Shown in pieces: positions 55,970 through 64,000 of a DNA stretch of 64,000 nt. The DNA is from Symbiodinium natans. Its lineage: Eukaryota; Sar; Dinophyceae; Suessiales; Symbiodiniaceae. A program made the position numbers and the translations under genes. Each line of letters starts with the position of its first letter. Position 1 is the first letter of the stretch. The DNA lies in assembly GCA_905221605.1 (NCBI GenBank), contig CAJNDS010001112.1, positions 2,022,972 to 2,086,971 of the forward strand, in the 5' to 3' direction. The notes beneath the pieces are model-generated. The model was given only the letters and a program-made list of their open reading frames with translations. It was not told the DNA's origin and searched no databases.

Positions 55970-56103
55970 TGAACCCTAAACCCTAAACCCTAAACCCTAA
56001 ACCCTAAACCCTAAACCCTAAACCCTAAACCCTAAACCCTAAACCCTAAACCCTAAACCCTAAACCCTAAACCCTAAACCCTAAACCCTAAACCCTAAAC
56101 CCT
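55970..56103. repeat. CCCTAAA array, about 130 bp
   Basis: About 18 perfect units before the exon at 56150. Nothing gene-like was found from 55681 to 55969. Confidence 0.95.
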
Positions 56104-56149
56104 ACGCTTCTTCTTCTTGTCCCAAACGATCACCTCATGTGGCGCCCAG

Positions 56150-56215
56150 GATGACAGGGCGAGCGAAGGCGAGGCTTCGCAGGCCCAATTCCGGGCAACA
56201 TCCGCGAACTATCCC
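56150..56215 (+). CDS. Exon candidate
   Basis: It is preceded by a CTTCTTCTTCTTGTCCC tract and GCGCCCAG. It reads DDRASEGEASQAQFRA then TSANYP before CCCTAAACCC. Confidence 0.5.
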
Positions 56216-56455
56216 TAAACCCTGGACCCCAAACCCTAAACCCTAAACCCTAGCCCTAAACCCTAAACCCCATACCCTAAACCCTAGCCCTAAACCCCAA
56301 ACCCCAAATCCTAAGCCCCAAATCTCTTTGTTCCGCCTCGACATCATCCCTCCTAGACATCATCCCTCCTAGATTCGCGCCAGCTGTCATGGAGGGAGGG
56401 GAAAAAAACCCAGCGTAGAAAAAAACACTAACCCGCACTTGCATCAAGAAGCAGG

Positions 56456-56606
56456 GGAGCCTTGGGGACCAAATAACCCTAAAATTGGGATCATATACCC
56501 TATACTACTATAACTCCTATTATTCAGGTATATGACATATATGAACCATAAACCCTTTTGGAAGTATCGAAAGGGTTCATGTGGTTCCCAAGGAGTAAGG
56601 GTTTGT
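56456..56606. mobile_element. Introner family C copy
   Basis: GAGCCTTGGGGACCAAATAACC ... GGTTCATGTGGTTCCCAAGG, with GGAG at both sides. Confidence 0.65.
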
Positions 56607-56739
56607 ACAGGGAGCCCACTACCCTCCACATCAAGCTCAAACCTACATGGGGGATGACGGGAATAGGGGACCCCAAAAATAGATCCCCCTAAAAAGTGGG
56701 ATCCCCTTAAAGTAAGGACCCCAATAAGGTAACCCCTAC

Positions 56740-57027
56740 ATGGCTATTTCCCAAACTTACGAGACTTCCTTCTACACCCGCAAAATAGATTGTCGTCCTT
56801 ATTACCCGAACTCCCCCCCAAAAAAATTAGCGATACCCCTATGTTGTGAAGCCACCACGTGGACCCACTTGTGGATGACTCTCGGGGTCTGTGGCATAGA
56901 GCTTGCCCCCCCACCCCAACCCCACCACCAGGAGAGCGGCGGAGGAGAGTCTGAGCTTTGGCGGCGACCGGCCATCAGGGGTTCGGGTTCTGAGCAGGGA
57001 AGTGCAGGAGGAGAGTGGAGTTCTTGA
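56740..57027 (+). CDS. 95-codon ORF
   Basis: ATG 56740. It contains TYETSFYTRKIDCRPY and CCEATTWTHLWMTLGV, then a Gly/Glu/Ser tail to TGA. An acceptor (CACCACCAG) near 56930 suggests the tail alone may be the exon. Unknown function. Confidence 0.35.
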   Translation: MAISQTYETSFYTRKIDCRPYYPNSPPKKLAIPLCCEATTWTHLWMTLGVCGIELAPPPQPHHQESGGGESELWRRPAIRGSGSEQGSAGGEWSS

Positions 57028-57171
57028 TCTTGCAGCCTGCAGAGTTAGACACTCCTATAAGTGTAGTTTTAGAGTTGTGTAGCGCCCTGGTTGTCCATAG
57101 AAGTTTACATTTTTTGCCCCCCCCCCCGCCAAACCTGCCTCAGTAAACCCCACAGCCCTAAAGCTTGTTTT

Positions 57172-57279
57172 TGTTTGTTGGGTTCCTCCTGGCTCAAGGA
57201 CAGGTCAGCACAGAACCAGGTCGGATCGCTGCAGGTCGATTTGGGCCCTGCAAGAAATCTCAAAACTTGCCAGTGACCT
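57172..57279 (+). CDS. Terminal exon candidate
   Basis: One frame reads FLLAQGQVSTEPGRIA then GRFGPCKKSQNLPVT and stops. A second frame also ends close by. Confidence 0.4.
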
Positions 57280-57390
57280 AAAGCTACTGGGTCCTTGAGG
57301 GTTCTAGTTGCATAACCCTGAACCCTAAACCCCGAACCCTGAACCCTAAACCCTAAACCAAGCCCTATGCTTAAGTTATTGGGTCAGTAG

Positions 57391-57485
57391 AAGTAGAGGG
57401 ACTTGGGAGAAGCAAAGACGACCCTCCAAGCTCAGGAGGTCTCCGCTGGTGGTGAGGGAGTTGAAGGCACAGATTTGGGCTTAAG
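57391..57485 (+). CDS. Exon candidate
   Basis: It reads AKTTLQAQEVSAGGEG then VEGTDLG, before CCCTAAA units. Confidence 0.4.
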
Positions 57486-57613
57486 GCCTAAACCCTAAAC
57501 CCTAAACCCATAACCCATAAGCCCTATACCCTTCATTCGATCGAGATGTACTTATTGGGTTTGTCGACCTTTTTTTTTTGGAGTGTAGTTATACTGTAGG
57601 CTTCTCATAGGTG

Positions 57614-57665
57614 AGGCAAAAGGCCGAAAAGAAACCACCTGAAGGAAAGCATAAGTGCCTACCCT
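57614..57665 (+). CDS. Short basic exon candidate
   Basis: After CTCATAG: RQKAEKKPPEGKHKCLP, merging into CCCTAAA units. Confidence 0.3.
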
Positions 57666-57726
57666 AAACCCTAAACCCTAAACCCTAAACCCTAAACCCT
57701 AACACAGTCCACACGAACCTAAAGCA

Positions 57727-57830
57727 TGCCCTTACACTCCAAACCTGGCCCCCGCGGCAACCTCCGGGTTCTGCCTGGACTCCTGCAAGCGCGCCCAGGT
57801 ACCCTGGAGCCCTCAACCTCAAATCCAGGT
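57727..57830 (+). CDS. Pro/Trp exon candidate
   Basis: It reads TLQTWPPRQPPGSAWT then PASAP; a GTACCC or the later CCAG|GTTTAGG could be the donor. Confidence 0.4.
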
Positions 57831-57872
57831 TTAGGGTTTAGGGTTTAGGGTTTAGAGTTTAGGGTTTAGGGT

Positions 57873-57971
57873 TTAGGGTTCGACACCTGAAGACCCTGGC
57901 GCCGCACGCCGCCGTCTTGGTCGCCTCGCGCGGCGGCTGCAGCGCAGCCATCGGAAGGTTCGCCAGGCAGG
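57873..57971 (+). CDS. Exon candidate between TTTAGGG arrays
   Basis: One frame reads LKTLAPHAAVLVASRG then CSAAIGRFARQ; another is Arg-rich. TTTAGGG arrays lie at 57828-57872 and 57972-58070. Confidence 0.35.
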
Positions 57972-58374
57972 GTTTAGGGTTCAGGGTTTTGGGTTTAGGG
58001 TTAGGGTTCAGGGTTTAGGGTTCAGGGTTCAGGGTTCAGGGTTCAGGGTTTAGGGTTTAGGGTTTAGGGCCGACTGCAAGCCTGCTGCAAAAGGGGTTTA
58101 GGGGCGAGGGCGGGGTAGGATGCATTCTGGCGCGGCAGGGTAACCAAGCTGCCCTTTCACCAAAAGCACTTCCTTATTCAACCTTTGACCCTCCGCAGGG
58201 CTTGAAAAAGAAAGAAGGGCTTGCGTGAGTAACTTTTCAGAAACCATACAAAGGGACACGTACTCAAAATGATGTTGGGTATGTACTTGCTGTTTTGGAC
58301 GTTATCGGTTGCTCTAGGAATTAGATTGTGCGCGGAGGTTCGCGAGGGAGTCAAAGGTTCTAGATTTTCAGTTG

Positions 58375-58569
58375 CTGTCGCATGTGTGTCTGTCTTCATT
58401 GATGGACATGGGTGTGTCAACTGAGTCGGCCACCATCCGCAGAACACCTGGCAAAGTTGCAGCGCATTTCGCAGACGTTTTGCAGGTCGTGCCACTTGTG
58501 CTGACATGGGTGAACACAAAAGCAACACACGCAGTGCGAAGATGTATGGTACACCCCTGTTCTTTCTGA
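58375..58569 (+). CDS. Terminal exon candidate
   Basis: Frame to TGA 58567-58569 containing ESATIRRTPGKVAAHF and VVPLVLTWVNTKATH. Minus-strand ORFs overlap. Confidence 0.4.
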   Translation: MSHVCLSSLMDMGVSTESATIRRTPGKVAAHFADVLQVVPLVLTWVNTKATHAVRRCMVHPCSF

Positions 58570-58744
58570 ATGTGAATACTCCCTTCCCCTAATAATCCTA
58601 ACATTAGCCCCCCCCAACCCCCCGATGTTAAGTGCTCCATTTATTGTGATGTTATGGCTTGTGTGGAGAATTTCATATTAGTGGGTAGGGGGGGTTTAAT
58701 CGTAGGGGAGGGGCTGACATGGGCTCCGGCACCAGTGCAGACTA

Positions 58745-58842
58745 GACTCTAAACCCTAAACCCTAAACCCTAAACCCTAAACCCTAAACCCTAAACCCTA
58801 AACCCTAAACCCTAAACCCTAAACCCTAAACCCTAAACCCTA
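58745..58842. repeat. CCCTAAA array
   Basis: About 14 units. Confidence 0.95.
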
Positions 58843-58869
58843 CTCCTCTCTCTGCCTCGGCTAAGCGTG

Positions 58870-59137
58870 TGCGCATGAAAAAGATCCTGCGCAGGCGATC
58901 ATGACGGCGGCTGCCTGGTCCAAGTACAATGGGGTAGTTCTCTCACTTTTGTGTGTTTTGAAGTTTATTTCATACAGAGTGCTGTATATTGAGCTTAATG
59001 TTCCTATTTTGATGCAGAGTCAGAGCGCTGTTGATTTAGGGCGCCCAACCGGGCCATGCATGAGAGAACTACCCACATTCAAAAGGCCTCTGAACCTCCT
59101 TTCCCCCGAGGCTGCACAGGTGTTGATGTGCGGATGA
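58870..59137 (+). CDS. Two exons with a conventional AT-rich intron
   Basis: Exon one contains AHEKDPAQAIMTAAAW then SKYN. An intron GTAGTTCTC...TTGATGCAG (about 58933-59020) is AT-rich. Exon two reads SQSAVDLGRPTGPCMR, PTFKRPLNLLSPEAAQ and stops at TGA. The frame is also open through the intron. Protein unknown. Confidence 0.5.
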
Positions 59138-59312
59138 GAGTGAAAGGTTAATTACGAAATAATCACCACAGCCTCGTTTTGTATAGTCTCTGGTAACTTG
59201 GTTGGGGCCTTCAAGGGGGCCGGAGCCCCAATTCCAGCCTAAACCCTAAACCCTCCTAAACGCTAAACCCTAAACCCTAAACCCTAATCCCTAAACCGCC
59301 AATGGACCAAAG

Positions 59313-59381
59313 GAAGAAGAGGCTGCAGAGCTTCTGGCATTTTTCGGCGAGGCAGCGCCACCTCAGCGGACCCTTGGTCTG
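59313..59381 (+). CDS. Exon candidate
   Basis: After ACCAAAG: EEEAAELLAFFGEAAP then QRTLGL. CCCTAAA units lie upstream and TTTAGGG units downstream (59397-59450). Confidence 0.5.
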
Positions 59382-59449
59382 GTGCACAGGGGCTTAGGAT
59401 TTAGGGTTTAGGGTTTAGGGTTTAGACTTTTGGGTTTAGGGTTTAGGGT

Positions 59450-59741
59450 TCAAAAATCAAAAAGGGTCAGGGTTTTGGCTTTGGAAGTTGTTCCGGTGCT
59501 GGTTTGTCTGTAGCGACGAGTTTCCTGCCAGTCCCTGCCATCGCGGGTAACGCCTTTGCTTATGCGTCCCCGTGGGGGAGGGCCGCAAGGTTTGCTTATA
59601 ACATCGAGGCGGCAGGATGATGATTGGGTACAAGAGTCGTTCAGTCTCTGGGGGGGGGGGGGGGGGCTTCTATGCTGAACTCTGATTCCTGCATGGCCAC
59701 TATTAGAGACCCTCCAATTTCTCTGATTCCTGCAATAACCC
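59450..59741 (-). CDS. Minus-strand ORF, doubtful
   Basis: It contains GRISKGVTRDGRDWQE and RQTSTGTTSKAKTL. A 15-base G run lies inside. Confidence 0.25.
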
Positions 59742-59850
59742 CAAGGGTCCATGTACCTAGATTGGGAATACTTGGGCCTTAAGGCATCTCCTATTTAGGG
59801 ACTTTAGGGGCCAAGTTTTTAACAATGAGGTACATGGACCCTTATTAGGG
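59742..59850. mobile_element. Introner family A copy
   Basis: CAAGGGTCCATGTACCTAG and GAGGTACATGGACCCTTATT arms. Confidence 0.7.
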
Positions 59851-59919
59851 TAAGTGAGGAGGCCAGCCCCGCAACATCCTAAACCCTAAACCGTAAACCC
59901 TAAACCCTAAAAAGCCTGC

Positions 59920-60055
59920 GTGCACCAAGGAGAGGTGCTCTGGCTTCCTTGCAGGTGCCCCCCGTGCGGGAAGACAGTTCTATGTAAAGGACCAAGGGCA
60001 GCCCAGCACTACATCCCTCTTATCCTTCATTCTTGTTGCTGTCATCATTGTTTAC
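59920..60055 (+). CDS. Cys-rich coding-like segment
   Basis: It reads HQGEVLWLPCRCPPCGK then VLCKGPRAAQHYIPLI and Cys/His residues before a TA microsatellite (60055-60155). Confidence 0.4.
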
Positions 60056-60271
60056 TTATATATATATATATATATACACATGACAGCACATATATATATA
60101 TATACATACACAAATAAATATACATATATATATACATATATATATATGTATATTATACATGCACATACATACGCTTACGTCGCGACAACCGCAGGCGTAA
60201 CAGTTCCGCAGATCCCTAAATCACCGTGCCGCGCATGGGCCCTTGCCCCGACAAGTCCCTTTTCACTCCAG

Positions 60272-60685
60272 GTCTTCCTCGGGAACGTGCAGGCCTTCGC
60301 GAAGCAGTTTGCCAGTGCCGTGCAAGAGGCATGCTTCATTTTGTGGTTCAGGGTTTTGGGGTTTTCGGGGCTTTAGCGCCTTAGGGTTTTAGGGTTTCAG
60401 GGTTTAAGGGTTTTGAGCTGTGCACGTTGCTGAAGAAATTCAGCTATTCCCGTCGAGTCCGTATGTGCAGGAAGCATCAGTCATTCCTTCGAATTCCGAA
60501 GCCCCCCCTCCTACCACCCAAAAAAGCCCTCAACACCCCTAAGCCCTCACCTAAACCCTAAACCCCCAGAGGTGAAAGCACACCACGGCCACGGACATGG
60601 CCACGCGGGCCAGGGTCGCCTGCAGCGGAGTGCCTCACTGGCCCGGCGCATTGGGGACGAGGCCCCCAGTGAGCCCAACATATAA
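60272..60685 (+). CDS. Three exon candidates of one gene
   Basis: 60272-60345, after TTTTCACTCCAG, reads FLGNVQAFAKQFASAV then EACFIL with a GT donor. 60418-60542 reads VHVAEEIQLFPSSPYV then VIPSNSEAPPPTTQ and meets TAA. 60570-60685, after ACCCCCAG, reads VKAHHGHGHGHAGQGR then RRIGDEAPSEPNI and TAA. The last two are too close for a normal intron, so the true structure is uncertain. Confidence 0.5.
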
Positions 60686-61000
60686 GGGTTTAGGGTTAGT
60701 AGGGTTAGTAGGGTTAGTAGGGTTTAGGTTTTAGGGTTTCTAGGGTTTGTAGGGTTTAGGGTTTAGGGTTTAGGTCCTGGCATGAAGCAATGTCCAGGTT
60801 CAAAAAGGGTTTTTGTGTTTAGGGTTTAGGGTCAGAGGGTTAGTAGGGTTATTGGGGTTCAGGGTTAGGGTCAAGGGTATAGGGTTGTACTGGTTTAAAG
60901 TTTAGGGTTTGTAGGGTTAGCGTTTAGGGTTAGTAGGGGCATTAGGGTTGGTAGGGTCTAGGGTTATTGGGGTTTAGGGTTATGCGGGTTATGCGGGTTT
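60686..61000. repeat. TTTAGGG-derived mixed array with GGGTTAGTA units
   Basis: GGGTTAGTA, GGGTTATTG and GGGTTTGTA variants mixed with TTTAGGG. Confidence 0.85.
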
Positions 61001-61003
61001 AGG

Positions 61004-61124
61004 GATAAGGATCCCTTGCAAGCTGCGTCCAGCATTACACCTGAGGAAGTGAGAGCCAAGATACTAGATGAACCATACTTGGCGTCAAACTGTCTTAGAT
61101 GTGATACTGTAATGCCAAAATAAG
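61004..61124 (+). CDS. Terminal exon candidate with CxxC
   Basis: Acceptor GGGTTTAG. It reads KDPLQAASSITPEEVR, AKILDEPYLASNCLRC and DTVMPK, then TAA at 61122-61124. Very protein-like. Confidence 0.6.
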
Positions 61125-61155
61125 AAAATGAAATGAGTTCTGGGTCAATCAGTAA

Positions 61156-61446
61156 ATGCATACAGACTTATCAACAGCAACGTGGACGCTGCATGATTAT
61201 CATCCGGATTATGTTTGCCATGGAACTTTTATCCACATGTTCCTTTATCTGCTGTTACCAGTGACTATCATCATGGCCGTGGAACATACAAGAAAGCACG
61301 AGCAAACAACGACGACAGCGCGCGACGACGACTATCAAGATCATGTCTCGCTTTTCCTTTATCGAGTGTTCGAGGGCTTCTGTGTTCGGAGCAAAAAATG
61401 CGCGAAGCTCACATGTAGCACGATTTCCTGTGGCCTTCCGCAGTAG
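61156..61446 (+). CDS. 96-codon ORF with a hydrophobic segment
   Basis: The frame contains FIHMFLYLLLPVTIIMA and DDDYQDHVSLFLYRVF, stop TAG at 61444. A minus ORF (61703 to 61359), Cys/His-rich, overlaps it. The strand is uncertain. Confidence 0.35.
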   Translation: MHTDLSTATWTLHDYHPDYVCHGTFIHMFLYLLLPVTIIMAVEHTRKHEQTTTTARDDDYQDHVSLFLYRVFEGFCVRSKKCAKLTCSTISCGLPQ

Positions 61447-61704
61447 CCAACATGGTCACACGTGCATAGCCATGGTGTGCCATGATCATGTGCAGCAACG
61501 GCAAGATGCCGGAAATACCGGTGCTTTTGCATGTTTGCATGCGGAATGCATGCTGAAACGCCCAGCATCCTTGTAGTGCAGAATGTGCAAACGAGGATCC
61601 CTGTGCCATACTTACCTTGAACAAACGTTAGGTATCCGGTTGCCGCATGTTGTGCCAAGACGCACTTGTGACAGCGCGTCTTGTTCCACCGCACGTCTAG
61701 CATC

Positions 61705-61931
61705 CTTCTGCGGTATGTTGTAGAGAGAGAGAGAGAGAGCCTTCCCTTCTCCCTCTTACATACTTGGATCTGATAACAAGCCGTGGACCCTGAATCCTGC
61801 CGAGGAGCCTCGCGAATCTGGCAGGTGCGCGTGGTAGGGAGCTTGCCGAAACTTTACAATGCTTCCGGCGTGGGCAAGGGTACGCACCCTCGTTCGGGGG
61901 CTTAGGGTTTTGAGGTTCGATGGCAGAATGA
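61705..61931. other. No gene called
   Basis: Short GA tract (61722-61738) and unique sequence. Confidence 0.4.
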
Positions 61932-62123
61932 TTGGGACTGTATCAGCAACTCAATCAGAAATCACAAAAGAGATTTTACATACTCATAAGTACCTGGGCA
62001 CCCTATGGCTCCAAAACAGCCCAACGTAGGTATTATTTCCAGACTATGAGACCCCCCCAATGTAGGCATCGTTTGTATAACTGGAGCCCTGGGGCCCTAG
62101 AAAATTTTGAGCTCATCTCCTAA
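61932..62123 (+). CDS. 63-codon open frame
   Basis: It contains GLYQQLNQKSQKRFYIL and WAPYGSKTAQRRYYFQ, stop TAA. A second open frame starts at ATG 61929. Unknown. Confidence 0.35.
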   Translation: MGLYQQLNQKSQKRFYILISTWAPYGSKTAQRRYYFQTMRPPQCRHRLYNWSPGALENFELIS

Positions 62124-62537
62124 ACCCTACAGCCTCACCCGAAACCCTACAGCCGAAACCCTAAAACCCTAAGCCAAAGGGGTGCAGACTTCGAGCAAAG
62201 TTCTGAAGGTGTTATAAGGGCTTCAGGTGCCCCCTGGAGGTACAGGTGCCCTCGGGTTAACAGTTCGGTGTCCTCAAATGGTTCTAGCCCCAACCCAGCA
62301 AAATAGCCCTAAACCCGAAACCCTAATTACATAAACCCTAATTGCAGAAACCCTAAACCCTGAACAACAAATGCCTCATGAGACCTCCCAAGCTACGATC
62401 TTAGTGCTCCCCAATCCGGAAGCATCCTCCCTTAGGGTAGCTACGTGGTCCTTATATGACAAGCCCTGAGCCCAACACCTGCGAAGTCTTGGCCTAAGCG
62501 ATGGGACGTGTAGCCAAACGGGTTCCGTGCCCTGTTC
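62124..62537. other. Degenerate repeats, no gene called
   Basis: CCCTAAA fragments and unique sequence. Confidence 0.4.
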
Positions 62538-62690
62538 CCTATTCTAAGGGTCCATGTACCTATGAAGTAGATACTTGGGCCTTCAAGGGGTTCCTAATGC
62601 CTAATTTATATAGGGATCCTGAATATGGTTTAAGGTATATTCCTTAATTAAGGGGTACTGGGCTCTTTGGGTATCTGGACCCTTAGGGTA
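62538..62690. mobile_element. Introner family A copy, expanded
   Basis: CTAAGGGTCCATGTACCTATG and GGTATCTGGACCCTTAGGG arms, with an inserted AT-rich block. Confidence 0.6.
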
Positions 62691-62712
62691 TTGTTCCCGG
62701 TTTGCATGCCAG

Positions 62713-62758
62713 GCCTAGTGCGGCGCGCAGAAGTCTGAGCTCCGGCGCTGTTCGACAG
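62713..62758 (+). CDS. Short exon candidate
   Basis: Acceptor TTTGCATGCCAG, donor CAG|GTGCGG. It reads PSAARRSLSSGAVRQ. Confidence 0.45.
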
Positions 62759-62874
62759 GTGCGGGGGGGGGGTTAGGGTTTAGGGTTTAGAGTTTGGGGT
62801 TTAGGGTTTAGGGGGGTTGGTGCCGGGGGCTTGGGTGAGCGTGATGGTCTCTTCCGAGCTTGACATGTTCTTGG

Positions 62875-63065
62875 TCATTGTTGTGCACTTTTTACCTTCT
62901 TGAAGAGGTCTGCAGGGAAAGTTCCCTCTTGGCTTGCAAAGTTCCCAACCTTATGACCCAGGGCCCTTGCCGCCTGTCGGGCTGCTTTCTGGTTGCACTT
63001 GAGGAACCCAAGTGCTGGGACCTTATGACCCGCTTGTAGCACAGCAAGAGATTGGGGGTGGAGAG
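62875..63065 (-). CDS. Minus-strand terminal exon
   Basis: On the minus strand, after CCTGCAG at 63066, the frame reads SLAVLQAGHKVPALGF, KCNQKAARQAARALGH and GNFASQEGTFPADLF to TGA (62877-62875). GHKV occurs twice. No ATG is present, so ORF callers that need a start would miss it. Function unknown. Confidence 0.6.
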
Positions 63066-63411
63066 CTGCAGGGTCCTAAAAACCCAAATTTTCGCTCTCT
63101 ATCAGCAAGCGGCTCCAGACCTAGCTTTGCAGGGGCCCTGTGAAACCCAAATCCTTTTATGCTCAGGGCTTACAGGGTTTAGGGATTCTAACAGTAGTTA
63201 CATGGTCCCCTGTTTTGGTCCTTTAGAGGGTTCTGAAGAATGGGTTCTTGGGTTGCATAGAGTTTATCCAGGGTACATAAGGGCCCCCCTCTTAAGGGCC
63301 CATGCTAAGGGACCATGTAACTACCTTAAGAGGCTTGTCCCTCTCACAGGAAGGCCCGGTTCAGCCACGCCGGCTTGGACGGACAAAGACGCGCTCCTTG
63401 CCTTTCCATGA
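63058..63411 (+). CDS. Plus-strand coding-like segments around an inverted repeat
   Basis: 63058-63188 reads LKTQIFALYQQAAPDL. After an element (63190-63325, GTAGTTACATGGTCCC / GGGACCATGTAACTACC), the frame 63326-63411 reads RLVPLTGRPGSATPAW and stops at TGA. It may be two exons and an introner. Confidence 0.4.
   Translation: MESCRVLKTQIFALYQQAAPDLALQGPCETQILLCSGLTGFRDSNSSYMVPCFGPLEGSEEWVLGLHRVYPGYIRAPLLRAHAKGPCNYLKRLVPLTGRPGSATPAWTDKDALLAFP
63190..63325. mobile_element. Introner family O (TAGTTACATGGTCCC)
   Basis: CAGTAGTTACATGGTCCCC and AAGGGACCATGTAACTACC pair; it ends in CTTAAG. Confidence 0.6.
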
Positions 63412-63723
63412 GTGTGCAAATATTAAACTTGAACCCTAGGGCTCCAAGTATGCACATAATACCGAATCTAGGGGGTCTAAAGTCTGTAACTTCTTCCTAC
63501 TTTGGGCTACTTGTAGCCTTATAGGGGGACCCCATCCTCTTCCGCAGTTGAAGCCGATCCAACATGGGAGCAATATCGGGCTCAGCGTGATCTGCAGCTC
63601 AAAGCATCCCAGATGAGGTTTTGTGTTTGAGGGTTGGGCGCTTTAAGCGACTCTTCGTCCATAGGCTTTAGGGTCTAGGCTTTAGGGTCTTTAGGGATCG
63701 GGTGTTAGTGTTTAGGGTAAATG

Positions 63724-63815
63724 ACCCTAAACCCTAAACCCTAAACCCTAAACCCTAAACCCTAAACCCTAAACCCTAAACCCTAAACCCTAAACCCTAA
63801 ACCCTAAACCCTAAA
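63724..63815. repeat. CCCTAAA array
   Basis: About 13 units before the exon at 63824. 63420-63720 has unique sequence and no called gene. Confidence 0.95.
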
Positions 63816-63823
63816 CCTGTGTA

Positions 63824-63940
63824 GAATCAAACAGCCAAGGCCACATGGAGCCCACCAGGGCCTTTCCCGCTTCCCGCGAGCACCCGGTGCTGCTGTCGCA
63901 CCAGGATCCGACGCATGCCCACCGGAAGTGGCGAGTTTAA
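63824..63940 (+). CDS. Terminal exon candidate
   Basis: Acceptor CTGTGTAG. One frame reads SNSQGHMEPTRAFPAS then REHPVLLSHQDPTHAH and stops at TAA. Confidence 0.4.
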   Translation, partial: ESNSQGHMEPTRAFPASREHPVLLSHQDPTHAHRKWRV

Positions 63941-63944
63941 GAGT

Positions 63945-64000
63945 AATCCCTAAGGGTCCCATGGTACCTAAATAGGGTTTAGGGTGTAGGGTTTAGGATC
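63945..64000. mobile_element. Introner family A left end, cut by the window edge
   Basis: CCCTAAGGGTCCCATGGTACC, followed by TTTAGGG units. Confidence 0.5.

Overview
This is nuclear DNA of a eukaryotic alga, most likely a dinoflagellate. The lines of evidence are: heptamer telomere-type repeats (TTTAGGG/CCCTAAA) scattered in about a hundred short arrays; many short inverted-repeat elements with target-site duplications that behave as introns ('introners'); reading frames that close only if GA or GC 5' splice sites are allowed beside GT; and a multi-exon membrane-protein gene of a type I associate with dinoflagellates. I see no bacterial operon, ribosome binding site, rRNA or tRNA. All gene calls come from by-eye translation and reading-frame bookkeeping. 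The DNA is GC-rich, so open frames on both strands are common, and many single exons are tentative.

Layout. 0-6.9 kb: short exons between telomere-like arrays. 6.9-9.94 kb: a separate AT-rich island of about 3 kb, framed by a short inverted repeat, holding the broken remains of a lipase-like gene and a structural-protein-like fragment, then a palindrome-rich tandem array of about 201 bp period. 10-20 kb: more exon islands, with a minus-strand exon set at 15.7-16.7 kb. 21.7-23.6 kb: a coiled-coil gene whose frame can be followed through eight exons. 24-27.4 kb: short exons, including the cleanest introner (25657-25764). 28.0-30.7 kb: an 842-codon low-complexity ORF with no telomere-like repeats, flanked by GA microsatellites and carrying an exact 272 bp direct repeat. 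31.3-31.7 kb: a small two-exon minus-strand gene. 37.9-41.3 kb: a nine-exon membrane protein with a TIR-like core, the best gene in the window. 44-53.2 kb: further coiled-coil exons. 54-64 kb: scattered short exons, several ending in stop codons.

The main observation is a syntax. Putative exons are repeatedly preceded by a CCCTAAA array and followed directly by a TTTAGGG array, so the intervening introns have telomere-like repeats as large inverted terminal arrays. A TTTAGGG array supplies its own GT (gGTTTAGGG) and AG (TTTAG), so it can form a 5' splice site or a whole intron. In two genes (21846-21996 and 40051-40242) an array lies inside an intron that reading-frame continuity supports. 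At least a dozen other inverted-repeat families sit at exon junctions and sometimes nest in each other.
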